Shown piece after piece: positions 9,174-16,644 of a stretch of 43,025 nt of DNA. The position numbers and the translations under genes were made by a program. The notes under the pieces were generated by a model, which saw nothing but the letters and a program-made list of their open reading frames with translations, was not told the DNA's origin and made no database searches. The stretch lies in contig JAKURL010000015.1 of the NCBI GenBank assembly GCA_022449345.1, forward strand, positions 1-43,025, written 5' to 3'. Every line of letters starts with the position of its first letter. Positions within the stretch are counted from its first letter, which is position 1. The stretch is from Candidatus Thalassarchaeum sp. Its GTDB lineage: Archaea; Thermoplasmatota; Poseidoniia; Poseidoniales; Thalassarchaeaceae.

Positions 9174-9652
9174 GCTAACTTTCCGTGTGAGTCGAACTTC
9201 AGCCCTTCGTGCAATAACAGACGAGTTTTCGTCAGAGATCCTCCCTCACCGCTGTAGTTGCCAATTACCCCATCGCTACAGACAACCCTGTGACAAGGGA
9301 CTAGCAGAGGCCATGGATTCATTGCCATTACAGAACCTACAGCCCTACTGGCATTCGAATGACCCACAGCAGTAGCAAGGTCCGAGTAGGTTATGGTCTG
9401 GCCGGTTGTGGTTTTGTCTCGTAAATAACCGAGGACTTTGCTTTGAAACTTAGTCAAGGCAGTTTCGTCCAAAGTGGGGAGTTCTCCGACTTTTCCTCCG
9501 AAGTAATCTGAAAGCCACTTCTTTGTGATCTCAAGCTGGGGATCATCCGAATTAACCCGAGTCACTTCACCCCAGCCGATTCTAACCAAACCGTATTGGT
9601 TGGATTCAAAATTAATTGGCCCGATGGAAGTTGTCATCCAATCTCGGGCCAT
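9167..9652 (-). CDS. ogt: Methylated-DNA-protein cysteine methyltransferase
   Basis: Suicide repair protein that takes alkyl groups from O6-alkylguanine. The 161-residue product has the TYSDLATAVGHSNASRAVGSVMAMNP block in two parts (the DNA-recognition helix with its arginine finger) and the active-site motif PCHRVV (Cys120). A GNYSGEGG loop and a KTRLLLHEG helix follow, as in the family. The length fits Ogt/AGT. It starts 8 bases after a small membrane protein gene on the same strand, so it may be the distal gene of the cytochrome operon. Confidence 0.92.
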   Translation of the reverse strand: MARDWMTTSIGPINFESNQYGLVRIGWGEVTRVNSDDPQLEITKKWLSDYFGGKVGELPTLDETALTKFQSKVLGYLRDKTTTGQTITYSDLATAVGHSNASRAVGSVMAMNPWPLLVPCHRVVCSDGVIGNYSGEGGSLTKTRLLLHEGLKFDSHGKLAH

Positions 9653-9660
9653 ACGATTTC

Positions 9661-9981
9661 CTATTCTATTGAGTCCTTGACATTATCGTTTGGTTCAGAT
9701 TTCTCAGAATTCCCCTCAGTGTCTTGTATTGCTTCCATTCCAACGATTTCGTAATTGGAAGGGAATAGGGCAACTACCACTCCCGCAATGATTGCAGCAA
9801 CACCGAGGTAGAATTGTTGTTGCACCATAATTAATTCAAGTCCTATTGCACACAGAAGTAGGCCTCCTAAATTAGAAATCCAAACTAAATTCTTGAATGT
9901 GGAAAGGGATACTCCTGTTGAATTCTCAGTTCTCTTTGGTCCGAATTCGGCACCAAATCTAATCGGGTCATCTTCAACCAT
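9661..9981 (-). CDS. Two-span membrane protein of unknown function
   Basis: A 106-residue protein with two hydrophobic helices, at about residues 33-51 (NLVWISNLGGLLLCAIGLEL) and 57-75 (YLGVAAIIAGVVVALF), between polar ends. The C terminus is acidic. An AGGTGATTGA ribosome binding site precedes the ATG. It begins 4 bases after the ferredoxin stop, so it is very probably co-transcribed with the cytochrome b/Rieske genes. It could be a small accessory subunit of that complex. I recognise no family. Confidence 0.6.
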   Translation of the reverse strand: MVEDDPIRFGAEFGPKRTENSTGVSLSTFKNLVWISNLGGLLLCAIGLELIMVQQQFYLGVAAIIAGVVVALFPSNYEIVGMEAIQDTEGNSEKSEPNDNVKDSIE

Positions 9982-9985
9982 TCAA

Positions 9986-10318
9986 TCACCTATCGATCAT
10001 GATTATTGCATCAGTAGGACATGCAAGGACGCATAGTTTGCATCCGGTGCAAGGGTCTCTTAAGACCCGTGCCTTACGATTGACGTCTACATCCATTATC
10101 GGGCTTGCTAGTGGTGTATCGTATAGTTCAATAGCATCATCGTCACATACAATTGTACATTGATCACAGCCAATACACAACTCTTCCTTTACCCAAGCGA
10201 CTGCATCTTCTCCGCCCTTCAGTTTGGCTCGTTCTTCAGCCCGCATTGCATTCATCATCATGCGAATGCGTTTCTGCTCACGTGCCCGACGGGCTGCAAG
10301 GTCGGGAATATCAGTCAT
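9986..10318 (-). CDS. Two-cluster ferredoxin of the cytochrome b operon
   Basis: A 110-residue protein with a basic, Met/Arg-rich N-terminal helix (about 1-35) and two cysteine sets of the form C-x2-C-x2-C-x3-C: Cys48, 51, 54, 58 and Cys90, 93, 96, 100. It should bind two [4Fe-4S] clusters; the first set lacks the proline normally following its last cysteine. The frame is open to 10423, but the ATG at 10318 starts the coherent protein, and the longer version would overlap the upstream gene. It lies 58 bases after the cytochrome b-Hdr fusion gene. It is a natural candidate for the cytoplasmic electron partner of that fusion. Confidence 0.85.
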   Translation of the reverse strand: MTDIPDLAARRAREQKRIRMMMNAMRAEERAKLKGGEDAVAWVKEELCIGCDQCTIVCDDDAIELYDTPLASPIMDVDVNRKARVLRDPCTGCKLCVLACPTDAIIMIDR

Positions 10319-10376
10319 TCTAATCGATGCTACCGGCTCTGACTTCTCAAGGCTACGGTTAGACGATTTGATGCAA

Positions 10377-13148
10377 TTATTGCCTCTTTGCCTCAATCTG
10401 TCTTGCGAGGAAAGATACAACATCTAGAATTTCGAAATCGTGTCTTGGATCACCTTCAAACTTGAGACATTCAAAGTGACTGACACACTTCGGGCAACTT
10501 GTGAGCATAATCTCAGCTCCGGTTGCCTTTACTTCATCGAAGCGTTGTAGCCTTAGTGCACGGCTGTTTTCGTTGCAAGACATCATGCTTGAAACACCAC
10601 AACAGAGAGCATCTTCTCCGGTGTGCTCCATCTCTACAAGGTCAACTCCGTCAACTGCCTTTACTAGGTCTCTAGGTTCATCATAGATGTTCATTTGACG
10701 ACCTAGTCGACAAGGATCGTGATATGTCACCGTTACATCTTCAGATGTCGCTAAATCCATTTCGAATCCATTTTCGATTAGGTACTCTGTTGTGTGCATG
10801 ACCTTCATTTCATCGAGTTCGTAATCCATTGCAAAAGTTCGGAAACATTCTGCACAGGAAGTAACCAATGTGTCTATTCCACTCTCACCGAGTTTCTTTT
10901 GGTTGTATGCTTTGAGCTTCTCAAACACCTCAGTCATTCCTTGCCACTTCTGGTCGTGTCCACAGCACTTAAGGAAATCACGACCAAGATAAGTGACATC
11001 CTTACCCATCTCCTCGAAGATTGTGAAAGCAGCAGAAGTAGTCTCTCCAAGGTTCATCTCACCTTCATTGACATGGCTGAAAATCATCTCTTGGTCGATG
11101 TAATCTACACAACCAGGGTAGTATCCGACACTAGAGTCGAGTGGGTATTCCTCAACAGGAATGAATTCGACATCGGCATCCTCTTCCGCTTCCGCTGCTA
11201 GAACTGCTTGAAGGACAGTGTGAGGTATCTCTGCGGCTGGAGGTCCACCGACCACCAAGTTGCGTCGAATGTCAACATATGAGTCGTAGTCGACCAACTG
11301 AGGACAAGCGTTTGTGCACGCAGTGCAGGTCAAACAAGAATATAGAGGAACTCCGTCATCCTCATTGTTCCAAGTGTTGTAAATGATGTTGAGTTTATCA
11401 CCAGCATTGAACAATCTTACCGGACAAGCATCATCGCACAAATCACATCCGTAACACTTGTTCATTTCCCACTCGTATCCTCGAGCCATGCTCCGCATGA
11501 GCATGAACACGATTGCCCCCACTCCCAAACAAGGTACGAATATCGAATAGGTCAATTTAGCATCGAGACTCTTCGGGTTCTTCTCAAAAGTTGGATTTTT
11601 CAAAGTCATTGTTGAAAGTTCAGCGTCGACGGGAAGGTCAGCCCGATTCGAAGCGGCGCCATTTTCGTCAAGTAGAAGTGGTTGGAAAGCCAGCGCAGAA
11701 TAGTCGGTAATCATGGTGACTGTTTCGTTTACTCCGCTGGAAGTGACGTGGTAATCAAGGCGATAAGTACCGGGTGTCAATTTGAGTGTGGTACTATCAC
11801 AAGAACCGTCGGCCGACCAGAGTAACTTACCAGCATCATTTGTCAAGGTCAGGTCTTGCGTGTGGCTTCCAGCATTGCGGACTGTAGTTCGGAAATTGCA
11901 ACCGACATCAACAAAGACCGAGGATAATCCGAGGTCTTCAATCTCGATTACATCGCTCCAAGAATTGCTTATGCTGGAATCATCGGTAGTTCCATTATAC
12001 TCGGTTGCTTCACCAGCAGAGTTCTTGCCATTGTAGGAATGATCATTGAATCCTTCAAAATCAATGACGAGTCGCTGAGTTGGTTGGTATACTCCCCAAT
12101 TAGACCAATGTATTGCCGGAATTACACACCATTTAGCTAGGTCTTCATCATCGTCGAGAGTTTCCCAAACCCCGAGGTCTGAAGATTGCGAGAAAGTCAA
12201 ACATTCATCGCCCCAGTTGCCCCAATCATCTCCCTTTCCATAGTAAACCAGAGTGTCGGAGGGCTGGCCGCGCATAGTTTCCAGTTCCTCTATCTCATCC
12301 ATAGCACCAAGACCTCCATAATCCCAAAATCCTCCTTCGTAAATCGGCCAAGTTACAACGGAAATTAACACGGCAAGAATAAGTGATCCGATTGCTACTT
12401 GCTTACCCATACTGGGGGTCAATCTTGAGCCAATTGAATTGACAAGAAACCATCTGATAGTGAAGAATAACACTACGAAGATGAAAATACCCGTTAGAAT
12501 CCATGGAACTGCGTTGAATACTTCAGCAGTCCAAGGGGCCTGTCTTCCACAATCGAATACATGGTGAGAATTTGCCCAACAGTAGTCCGTCCTATCCTTG
12601 GCGTATAGTTCTAGGAAGATGTTAATCGAGTAGACTGAGATGAACCAAACATGGGCCAAGTAGACAGCTCCAGCAGTGGCAAACCATGGGTCTTCTACGC
12701 CTCTTTTCTCACGTCCACCTAGGAATGGTGGGAGTGTTAGAATACCAACTGGAATTCCTGTCAGAGCCGCTCCCCACCAAGCAGCGTTCCAAGAGATTAC
12801 CGGAGAACCCAAGAATTCTCCAATAGGGCCCGCTGGTATCACGAATTGAGGGAGGTATTCGCCCCATCGCAGGTAACCATAGGAGAACAAAACGTACCAA
12901 TCGGGGAATACGAATCCGGCTTGGGCAAACGGATCAGCAGCGCTGTGTAGTGGAGGAGGAATTAACCAGCAGTAGAAAGACAAAACCATCATCATAGCAG
13001 CAAATATGATTGAATCGCGAAGAACTTCTGTCGGCCATAATGCATGTCCCATATGGACTCGCTTACGTTCTTGTTCTGCTTCGAGAAGACTACTTTTCTC
13101 ACGAACATAGGTGTCTGCTATGCGGCCGAATCTATCGATCATTCCCAT
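10377..13148 (-). CDS. Cytochrome b C-terminal half fused to extracellular domain and HdrD-like iron-sulfur module
   Basis: A 923-residue multidomain protein. Numbered from the ATG at 13148, residues about 40-270 are hydrophobic with around five spans and contain PDWY (82-85), a variant of the PEWY quinol-oxidation motif of subunit IV/cytochrome b C-terminal domains. Residues about 275-530 form a polar, Trp/Asp-rich domain without cofactor motifs, probably outside the cell. A single span (about 532-554) leads to two [4Fe-4S] sets (Cys565, 568, 571, 575 and 605, 608, 611, 615). Two CCG domains follow, as in HdrB/HdrD/GlpC/DsrK: Cys680, 728, 729, 765, 768 and Cys813, 849, 850, 885, 888. The start at 13148 is chosen because GGAGG lies 8 bases upstream; the frame opens at 13163. 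It probably passes electrons between the membrane quinol site and cytoplasmic ferredoxin or thiols. Confidence 0.85.
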   Translation of the reverse strand: MGMIDRFGRIADTYVREKSSLLEAEQERKRVHMGHALWPTEVLRDSIIFAAMMMVLSFYCWLIPPPLHSAADPFAQAGFVFPDWYVLFSYGYLRWGEYLPQFVIPAGPIGEFLGSPVISWNAAWWGAALTGIPVGILTLPPFLGGREKRGVEDPWFATAGAVYLAHVWFISVYSINIFLELYAKDRTDYCWANSHHVFDCGRQAPWTAEVFNAVPWILTGIFIFVVLFFTIRWFLVNSIGSRLTPSMGKQVAIGSLILAVLISVVTWPIYEGGFWDYGGLGAMDEIEELETMRGQPSDTLVYYGKGDDWGNWGDECLTFSQSSDLGVWETLDDDEDLAKWCVIPAIHWSNWGVYQPTQRLVIDFEGFNDHSYNGKNSAGEATEYNGTTDDSSISNSWSDVIEIEDLGLSSVFVDVGCNFRTTVRNAGSHTQDLTLTNDAGKLLWSADGSCDSTTLKLTPGTYRLDYHVTSSGVNETVTMITDYSALAFQPLLLDENGAASNRADLPVDAELSTMTLKNPTFEKNPKSLDAKLTYSIFVPCLGVGAIVFMLMRSMARGYEWEMNKCYGCDLCDDACPVRLFNAGDKLNIIYNTWNNEDDGVPLYSCLTCTACTNACPQLVDYDSYVDIRRNLVVGGPPAAEIPHTVLQAVLAAEAEEDADVEFIPVEEYPLDSSVGYYPGCVDYIDQEMIFSHVNEGEMNLGETTSAAFTIFEEMGKDVTYLGRDFLKCCGHDQKWQGMTEVFEKLKAYNQKKLGESGIDTLVTSCAECFRTFAMDYELDEMKVMHTTEYLIENGFEMDLATSEDVTVTYHDPCRLGRQMNIYDEPRDLVKAVDGVDLVEMEHTGEDALCCGVSSMMSCNENSRALRLQRFDEVKATGAEIMLTSCPKCVSHFECLKFEGDPRHDFEILDVVSFLARQIEAKRQ

Positions 13149-13163
13149 ATAATAAACCTCCAA

Positions 13164-14030
13164 TCAATGTGGCTCCGCAATACCTTGCACCCAGACGATG
13201 AATAAGTGAGCCAGAATCAGTGCAGTCACTACAACAGGTAAAATGAATACGTGTAGGAAATACATTCGTGTAACTGTTTGTCCGGATAGGGAAGTTCCTG
13301 CAAACATTGCAGTTGCAATCCAACTACCGATTAGTGGAGTTGAGTTTGCCATGTTGATTCCAATTGTTGCTGCCCCGAAGGCTAGGCTATCCCAGGGCAG
13401 AAGGTATCCTGAATATCCAAAAAAGATAGTGAAAAACATCAAGGCTACACCGATGAGCCAATTCAATTCACGTGGGTTTCGATAGGCTCCAGTGAAGTAT
13501 ACTCTGCACATGTGCAGGAACACTGCAGCGACCATGAAGTGAGTGGTCCAATGGTGGATTGAGCGCATGATGTAACCGAATGGTAACTGAGTCATGATGA
13601 ATTCCATCGAAGAGTAAGCGGGAGTTGGGTCGCCTTCTCCGCCCGGGACGTAGTATAGTCCTAGAATCGCTCCAGTGATTACTAGAATCACGAAGGCGAG
13701 GAAGGAGATTCCACCAAGGCAGTAAAGCGGATACCAATACCAGATAATTCGAAGTTTGTATTTCTCAGCGTGGGTGAGCGGCATCTGTCTGTGCACGCTG
13801 TAATACGCATCCCTACTCATGCCCCAATAATCTTGAATTCTAAACCTAGTATCTAACCATGAGAATGCCCAGAGAAATGTTTTCTCTGCCAGACCCATAC
13901 TTCCTGCGCTGGTTTCGACAGCCCGCAGTATGTCCTTGCGGGGCAAATCTTCGCGCTCCTTGCGGAGCGTGAATGCAACCAGCACCACAATCAAAGCGAT
14001 GAAAAGCCAAAGAAACCAAAATTGTAACAT
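13164..14030 (-). CDS. Cytochrome b6-like subunit (N-terminal half of cytochrome b)
   Basis: Di-haem membrane subunit of a quinol-oxidising b-type complex. The 288-residue protein has an added N-terminal span (about 3-22) and a charged linker, then the four-helix haem core. Haem ligands are visible as His159 and His173 in one helix and His260 and His275 in another. The second pair is spaced 15 apart as in cytochrome b6, not 14 as in mitochondrial cytochrome b. RSIHHW, VYFTGAYRNPRELNW and GYSGYLLPWD also match the b6 pattern. A GAGGTG site overlaps the Rieske stop just before the ATG. The missing C-terminal helices are supplied by the next gene (10377-13148). Confidence 0.92.
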   Translation of the reverse strand: MLQFWFLWLFIALIVVLVAFTLRKEREDLPRKDILRAVETSAGSMGLAEKTFLWAFSWLDTRFRIQDYWGMSRDAYYSVHRQMPLTHAEKYKLRIIWYWYPLYCLGGISFLAFVILVITGAILGLYYVPGGEGDPTPAYSSMEFIMTQLPFGYIMRSIHHWTTHFMVAAVFLHMCRVYFTGAYRNPRELNWLIGVALMFFTIFFGYSGYLLPWDSLAFGAATIGINMANSTPLIGSWIATAMFAGTSLSGQTVTRMYFLHVFILPVVVTALILAHLFIVWVQGIAEPH

Positions 14031-14039
14031 CTTTTCACC

Positions 14040-14894
14040 TCAGTCGCAATATGTGTACCAATCGATAAACTCGGGCAGAGCCTCGATTATATCTCCAGAT
14101 TTTACCCAAGGGATCAGAGGTAGGCCGATTGGCGCAGGGCCACCGGTTCTTCGGATTCCAATGAAATCGAATTCTGCCCCTGTAGATCTATTTCTGTTGC
14201 GATTTTTCTCAATCGCAGTGGGGTCAAACCTACTGGAGTGACAAATACAGAATAATTTGTTTCCACCTGCGTCTACAGCACCAGGGGTCCATTGATCATT
14301 GGCGAAATCGTTCCGGACCAATTGCCAGCCCGGTATACAGCACAAGTGTGTACATCGGGAGAAAATCAATATCAGATTGTCATGAATCGAAAGTGATGCA
14401 TAATCTGGGTTTTCTTCGAGTTCGTATCCGCTCCCAACATATTTTCCACTTTCGGTATACCCCTCCATAAACTGAAATCGTGGAACATTGGTAGTTGCTG
14501 CTTCAGCTACGTTTTCTTCGTGAGGGACGTAGATTACGTTCACAGGCATACCCGACCAAACTCCTTGAGCACCAGACATACCTGTTGCACTGTTAGCCGC
14601 AGCATCAACGAATGCGGAGTAATTCATCGGCTCTAGATGCCGGTCACCATACCAGGCAGAATCTTCTGCACCCGTTGGCACCCAGAACCTGACAGCGGAA
14701 TCTCCACCGGAGGATTCTGAGGCACCCATAAGTAGGGAAGCGAAGCCTATGCTACCAAGACTCGCCATTGTGATTACTCCGGCTGCGGTGTTGAATGAAT
14801 GGCGCATGAATTCCCTTCTGTCAATAACAGGATTAGAATCTCTAGAATCCTCCTCCTCTCCGGGCAGGGGCCGCAATCGGAATCTTCGCGCCAT
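14040..14894 (-). CDS. Rieske [2Fe-2S] iron-sulfur protein
   Basis: High-potential electron acceptor of the cytochrome b complex. The 284-residue protein has a basic N terminus, a DRREFMRHSF stretch and a hydrophobic anchor at about 36-57 that resembles a Tat-type uncleaved signal. The cluster motifs are CTHLCC (Cys181, His183 as ligands, Cys186) and CICH (Cys216, His219 as ligands, Cys218). Cys186 and Cys218 would form the usual disulfide. A long region (about 60-165) precedes the cluster domain. GAGGTGTGAT lies before the ATG. It is three bases after the preceding 149-residue membrane protein gene, within the cytochrome operon. Confidence 0.93.
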   Translation of the reverse strand: MARRFRLRPLPGEEEDSRDSNPVIDRREFMRHSFNTAAGVITMASLGSIGFASLLMGASESSGGDSAVRFWVPTGAEDSAWYGDRHLEPMNYSAFVDAAANSATGMSGAQGVWSGMPVNVIYVPHEENVAEAATTNVPRFQFMEGYTESGKYVGSGYELEENPDYASLSIHDNLILIFSRCTHLCCIPGWQLVRNDFANDQWTPGAVDAGGNKLFCICHSSRFDPTAIEKNRNRNRSTGAEFDFIGIRRTGGPAPIGLPLIPWVKSGDIIEALPEFIDWYTYCD

Positions 14895-14897
14895 CTA

Positions 14898-15347
14898 TCA
14901 CACCTCGTATTGTTTCCATCCATCAGTGTCGTTGGGCGTGATGTATTTGTTTCGTCGATGTTTGACGACGATGACATCAGGCATTACAAATCTAAGGTAA
15001 ACTATTCCCATGAGTATCACGGTAAGGAGAGTCATTGCTAGATGGAAGGATAACTGCTGTTGATCCCAATGATTGAATAATCCATAGGATAGTGTTCCAG
15101 CCCAATAGAGAGTCCACAGAACCCCCCACATTGCGAAGATGATTACTAGCCAGGAATCTCCGGAAGGTGAGATACTGGCGCGAATAATGGTTCCTGGTTC
15201 AGGGTCATTGAATACCCCGTGATCAACAGCATTCTGGTATGCATCTTCACTCAACTCAACATTGGAAAGAGCTTCACGAGCATCTTCAACACTGACTTTA
15301 CCGGCCTTTACCTCGCGTAGAAGTGTCATAACAACATCATCTTTCAT
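14898..15347 (-). CDS. Two-span membrane subunit of the cytochrome operon, unknown function
   Basis: A 149-residue protein. Residues 1-50 form a charged helical region (LLREVKAGKVSVEDAREALSN) that resembles short oligomerisation or helix-turn-helix modules. Two hydrophobic helices follow at about 66-88 and 98-120, then a basic tail. Its start overlaps the preceding gene's stop by four bases and it ends three bases before the Rieske gene, so it is certainly in this operon. It contains no haem or metal motif and is probably a structural subunit of the complex. I do not recognise the family. Confidence 0.65.
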   Translation of the reverse strand: MKDDVVMTLLREVKAGKVSVEDAREALSNVELSEDAYQNAVDHGVFNDPEPGTIIRASISPSGDSWLVIIFAMWGVLWTLYWAGTLSYGLFNHWDQQQLSFHLAMTLLTVILMGIVYLRFVMPDVIVVKHRRNKYITPNDTDGWKQYEV

Positions 15348-16159
15348 AGTTGATCGCCTCGTCGAAGATGCTTGATTCGCAACTTTAGCAAATTGCTCCT
15401 CCCAACATAGTGGCGGGAGAACCCATATCGAAGGAAGAAGCCACAGAATAGAATCACCAATATTACCGCAGTAAATCCAAGCACACCGAGCCAGTGGGCA
15501 CGAAGCTTAGCACCCATGTGGTGAAGATCCACGTGAGTTTCGACAGGTGCTGGAGGCTCAATCTCTCCATTACCGCTGAAGACGGTTCTAGTATCACCGG
15601 AGTCTTCGCCCTCCTCTACGGAGACGGACAACCTATTCCATCTGTCGAGTTCACTAGGTAAACCATCGCCATCAACGGAATTACCTGCCAACCAGAAGGT
15701 TACTGGTCCGGTGCCCGATTCAGGAGCAGTCCAAACAATCATCCATGCTCTATCAGGTGTTTCTACACCGGAGCCAGCATGGCTTAGGGTTTTTACATCC
15801 TCTTCCCAATTCTGGACTAGATTTTCATATCCCTCAGCGCCCATTAAAGTCCCAGAGGTGACCCTCATTGAAAATCCACCTGTGTTCGAACTACTGTCAA
15901 TATCAGGACCTCCTATTAATTGGATAGTAAGTGTGTAAGAAACCCCTGCTGAATAGTGATAGGGAAGATCATCTAAAATTACAGTGACAGAGTTATCTGG
16001 TAGTTCGTTATGACACGTGCAACCAGCTAGTGCAACATCTCCATCGCCGTTTTCGTCTCCTCCGATACCGGTGGAGTATCCTTGAGTCGAGCCAGCTAAT
16101 AGTAGAGCAAAACAGCCCAGAACTACAAGCCGAGGAAAGGTCGGTTGATGTACTCTCAT
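15344..16159 (-). CDS. Secreted, membrane-anchored Reelin-like domain protein with a C-x-C-H motif
   Basis: A 271-residue protein. It has a signal peptide (about 10-27) and a short Gly/Asp-rich stretch with AGCTCHNE (Cys47, Cys49, His50). A beta-rich domain follows, with YHYSAGVSYTLTIQL, AWMIVWTAPESGTG and VTFWLAGNSVDGDG, and then a C-terminal span (about 215-237) with a basic tail. The domain resembles the Reelin-like/choice-of-anchor V proteins of marine bacteria, whose N termini often carry a haem-like C-x2-C-H; here one spacer residue is missing. The frame opens at 16267, but the ATG at 16159 has GAGGTC before it and starts the signal peptide. As first gene of the cytochrome operon, it may sit next to the Rieske protein outside the membrane. 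Confidence 0.7.
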   Translation of the reverse strand: MRVHQPTFPRLVVLGCFALLLAGSTQGYSTGIGGDENGDGDVALAGCTCHNELPDNSVTVILDDLPYHYSAGVSYTLTIQLIGGPDIDSSSNTGGFSMRVTSGTLMGAEGYENLVQNWEEDVKTLSHAGSGVETPDRAWMIVWTAPESGTGPVTFWLAGNSVDGDGLPSELDRWNRLSVSVEEGEDSGDTRTVFSGNGEIEPPAPVETHVDLHHMGAKLRAHWLGVLGFTAVILVILFCGFFLRYGFSRHYVGRSNLLKLRIKHLRRGDQL

Positions 16160-16218
16160 CTTTTGACCTCTGTTGTCAATCCTTTCCAGCCGTCTGAGGG
16201 CTATCAAGGTTTCAGTTT

Positions 16219-16233
16219 GACCCCTTCGGGGTC
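16219..16233. repeat. Perfect 15-bp palindrome in a divergent promoter region
   Basis: GACCCC and GGGGTC arms flank a three-base centre between the divergent starts of the cytochrome operon (16159) and the TPR gene (16252). The plus strand continues into a T-rich stretch. It could be an operator for either gene or a hairpin in a leader. There is no further evidence for which. Confidence 0.4.
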
Positions 16234-16251
16234 GTCCTATTTTTCTTGTGA

Positions 16252-16614
16252 ATGTACTATGATCCAAACCTGCGAAAACTCAAACCAAGCCACTACTTCG
16301 TTGGTAATATGGCGGGTCCAGTTTGGAAGAACATTTACCGTCTCAGCGACGAGCAAATCGCCTCACTTGACGAGGCTGAGGAGAAGATGGAAATAATGGA
16401 TATCACCGAGGCCGAAGAGATCCTTCTTGGGATGTTGGAAGATGATCCAAAATGCGTTCCCGTATTGAACAATCTAGGCCACATGAATGGAAGATATCTA
16501 TCTGAATTTGAAAAGGCTGTTGAATACTATGATATGGTTCTTGAGATAGAGCCGGACAACGCTTGGGCCAGAGATGAAAGAAGGCGGTATCGCCGTTATC
16601 TTACCTATGATTGA
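16252..16614 (+). CDS. Small TPR-repeat protein
   Basis: A 120-residue protein of mostly helical character. Residues about 50-110 carry two tetratricopeptide-like units, seen in ILLGMLEDDPKCVPVLNNLG and then FEKAVEYYDMVLEIEPDNAWAR, the latter close to the TPR consensus. TPRs mediate protein contacts; the partner is unknown. The start is uncertain: the ATG at 16252 gives MYYDPNLRK, while the ATG at 16309 starts MAGPVWKN; neither has a clear ribosome binding site. It is divergent from the cytochrome operon and followed by the FtsZ-like gene after 30 bases. Confidence 0.7.
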   Translation: MYYDPNLRKLKPSHYFVGNMAGPVWKNIYRLSDEQIASLDEAEEKMEIMDITEAEEILLGMLEDDPKCVPVLNNLGHMNGRYLSEFEKAVEYYDMVLEIEPDNAWARDERRRYRRYLTYD

Positions 16615-16644
16615 CCCGCACTTTCAAGGCGCGTCTGTGCTTCA

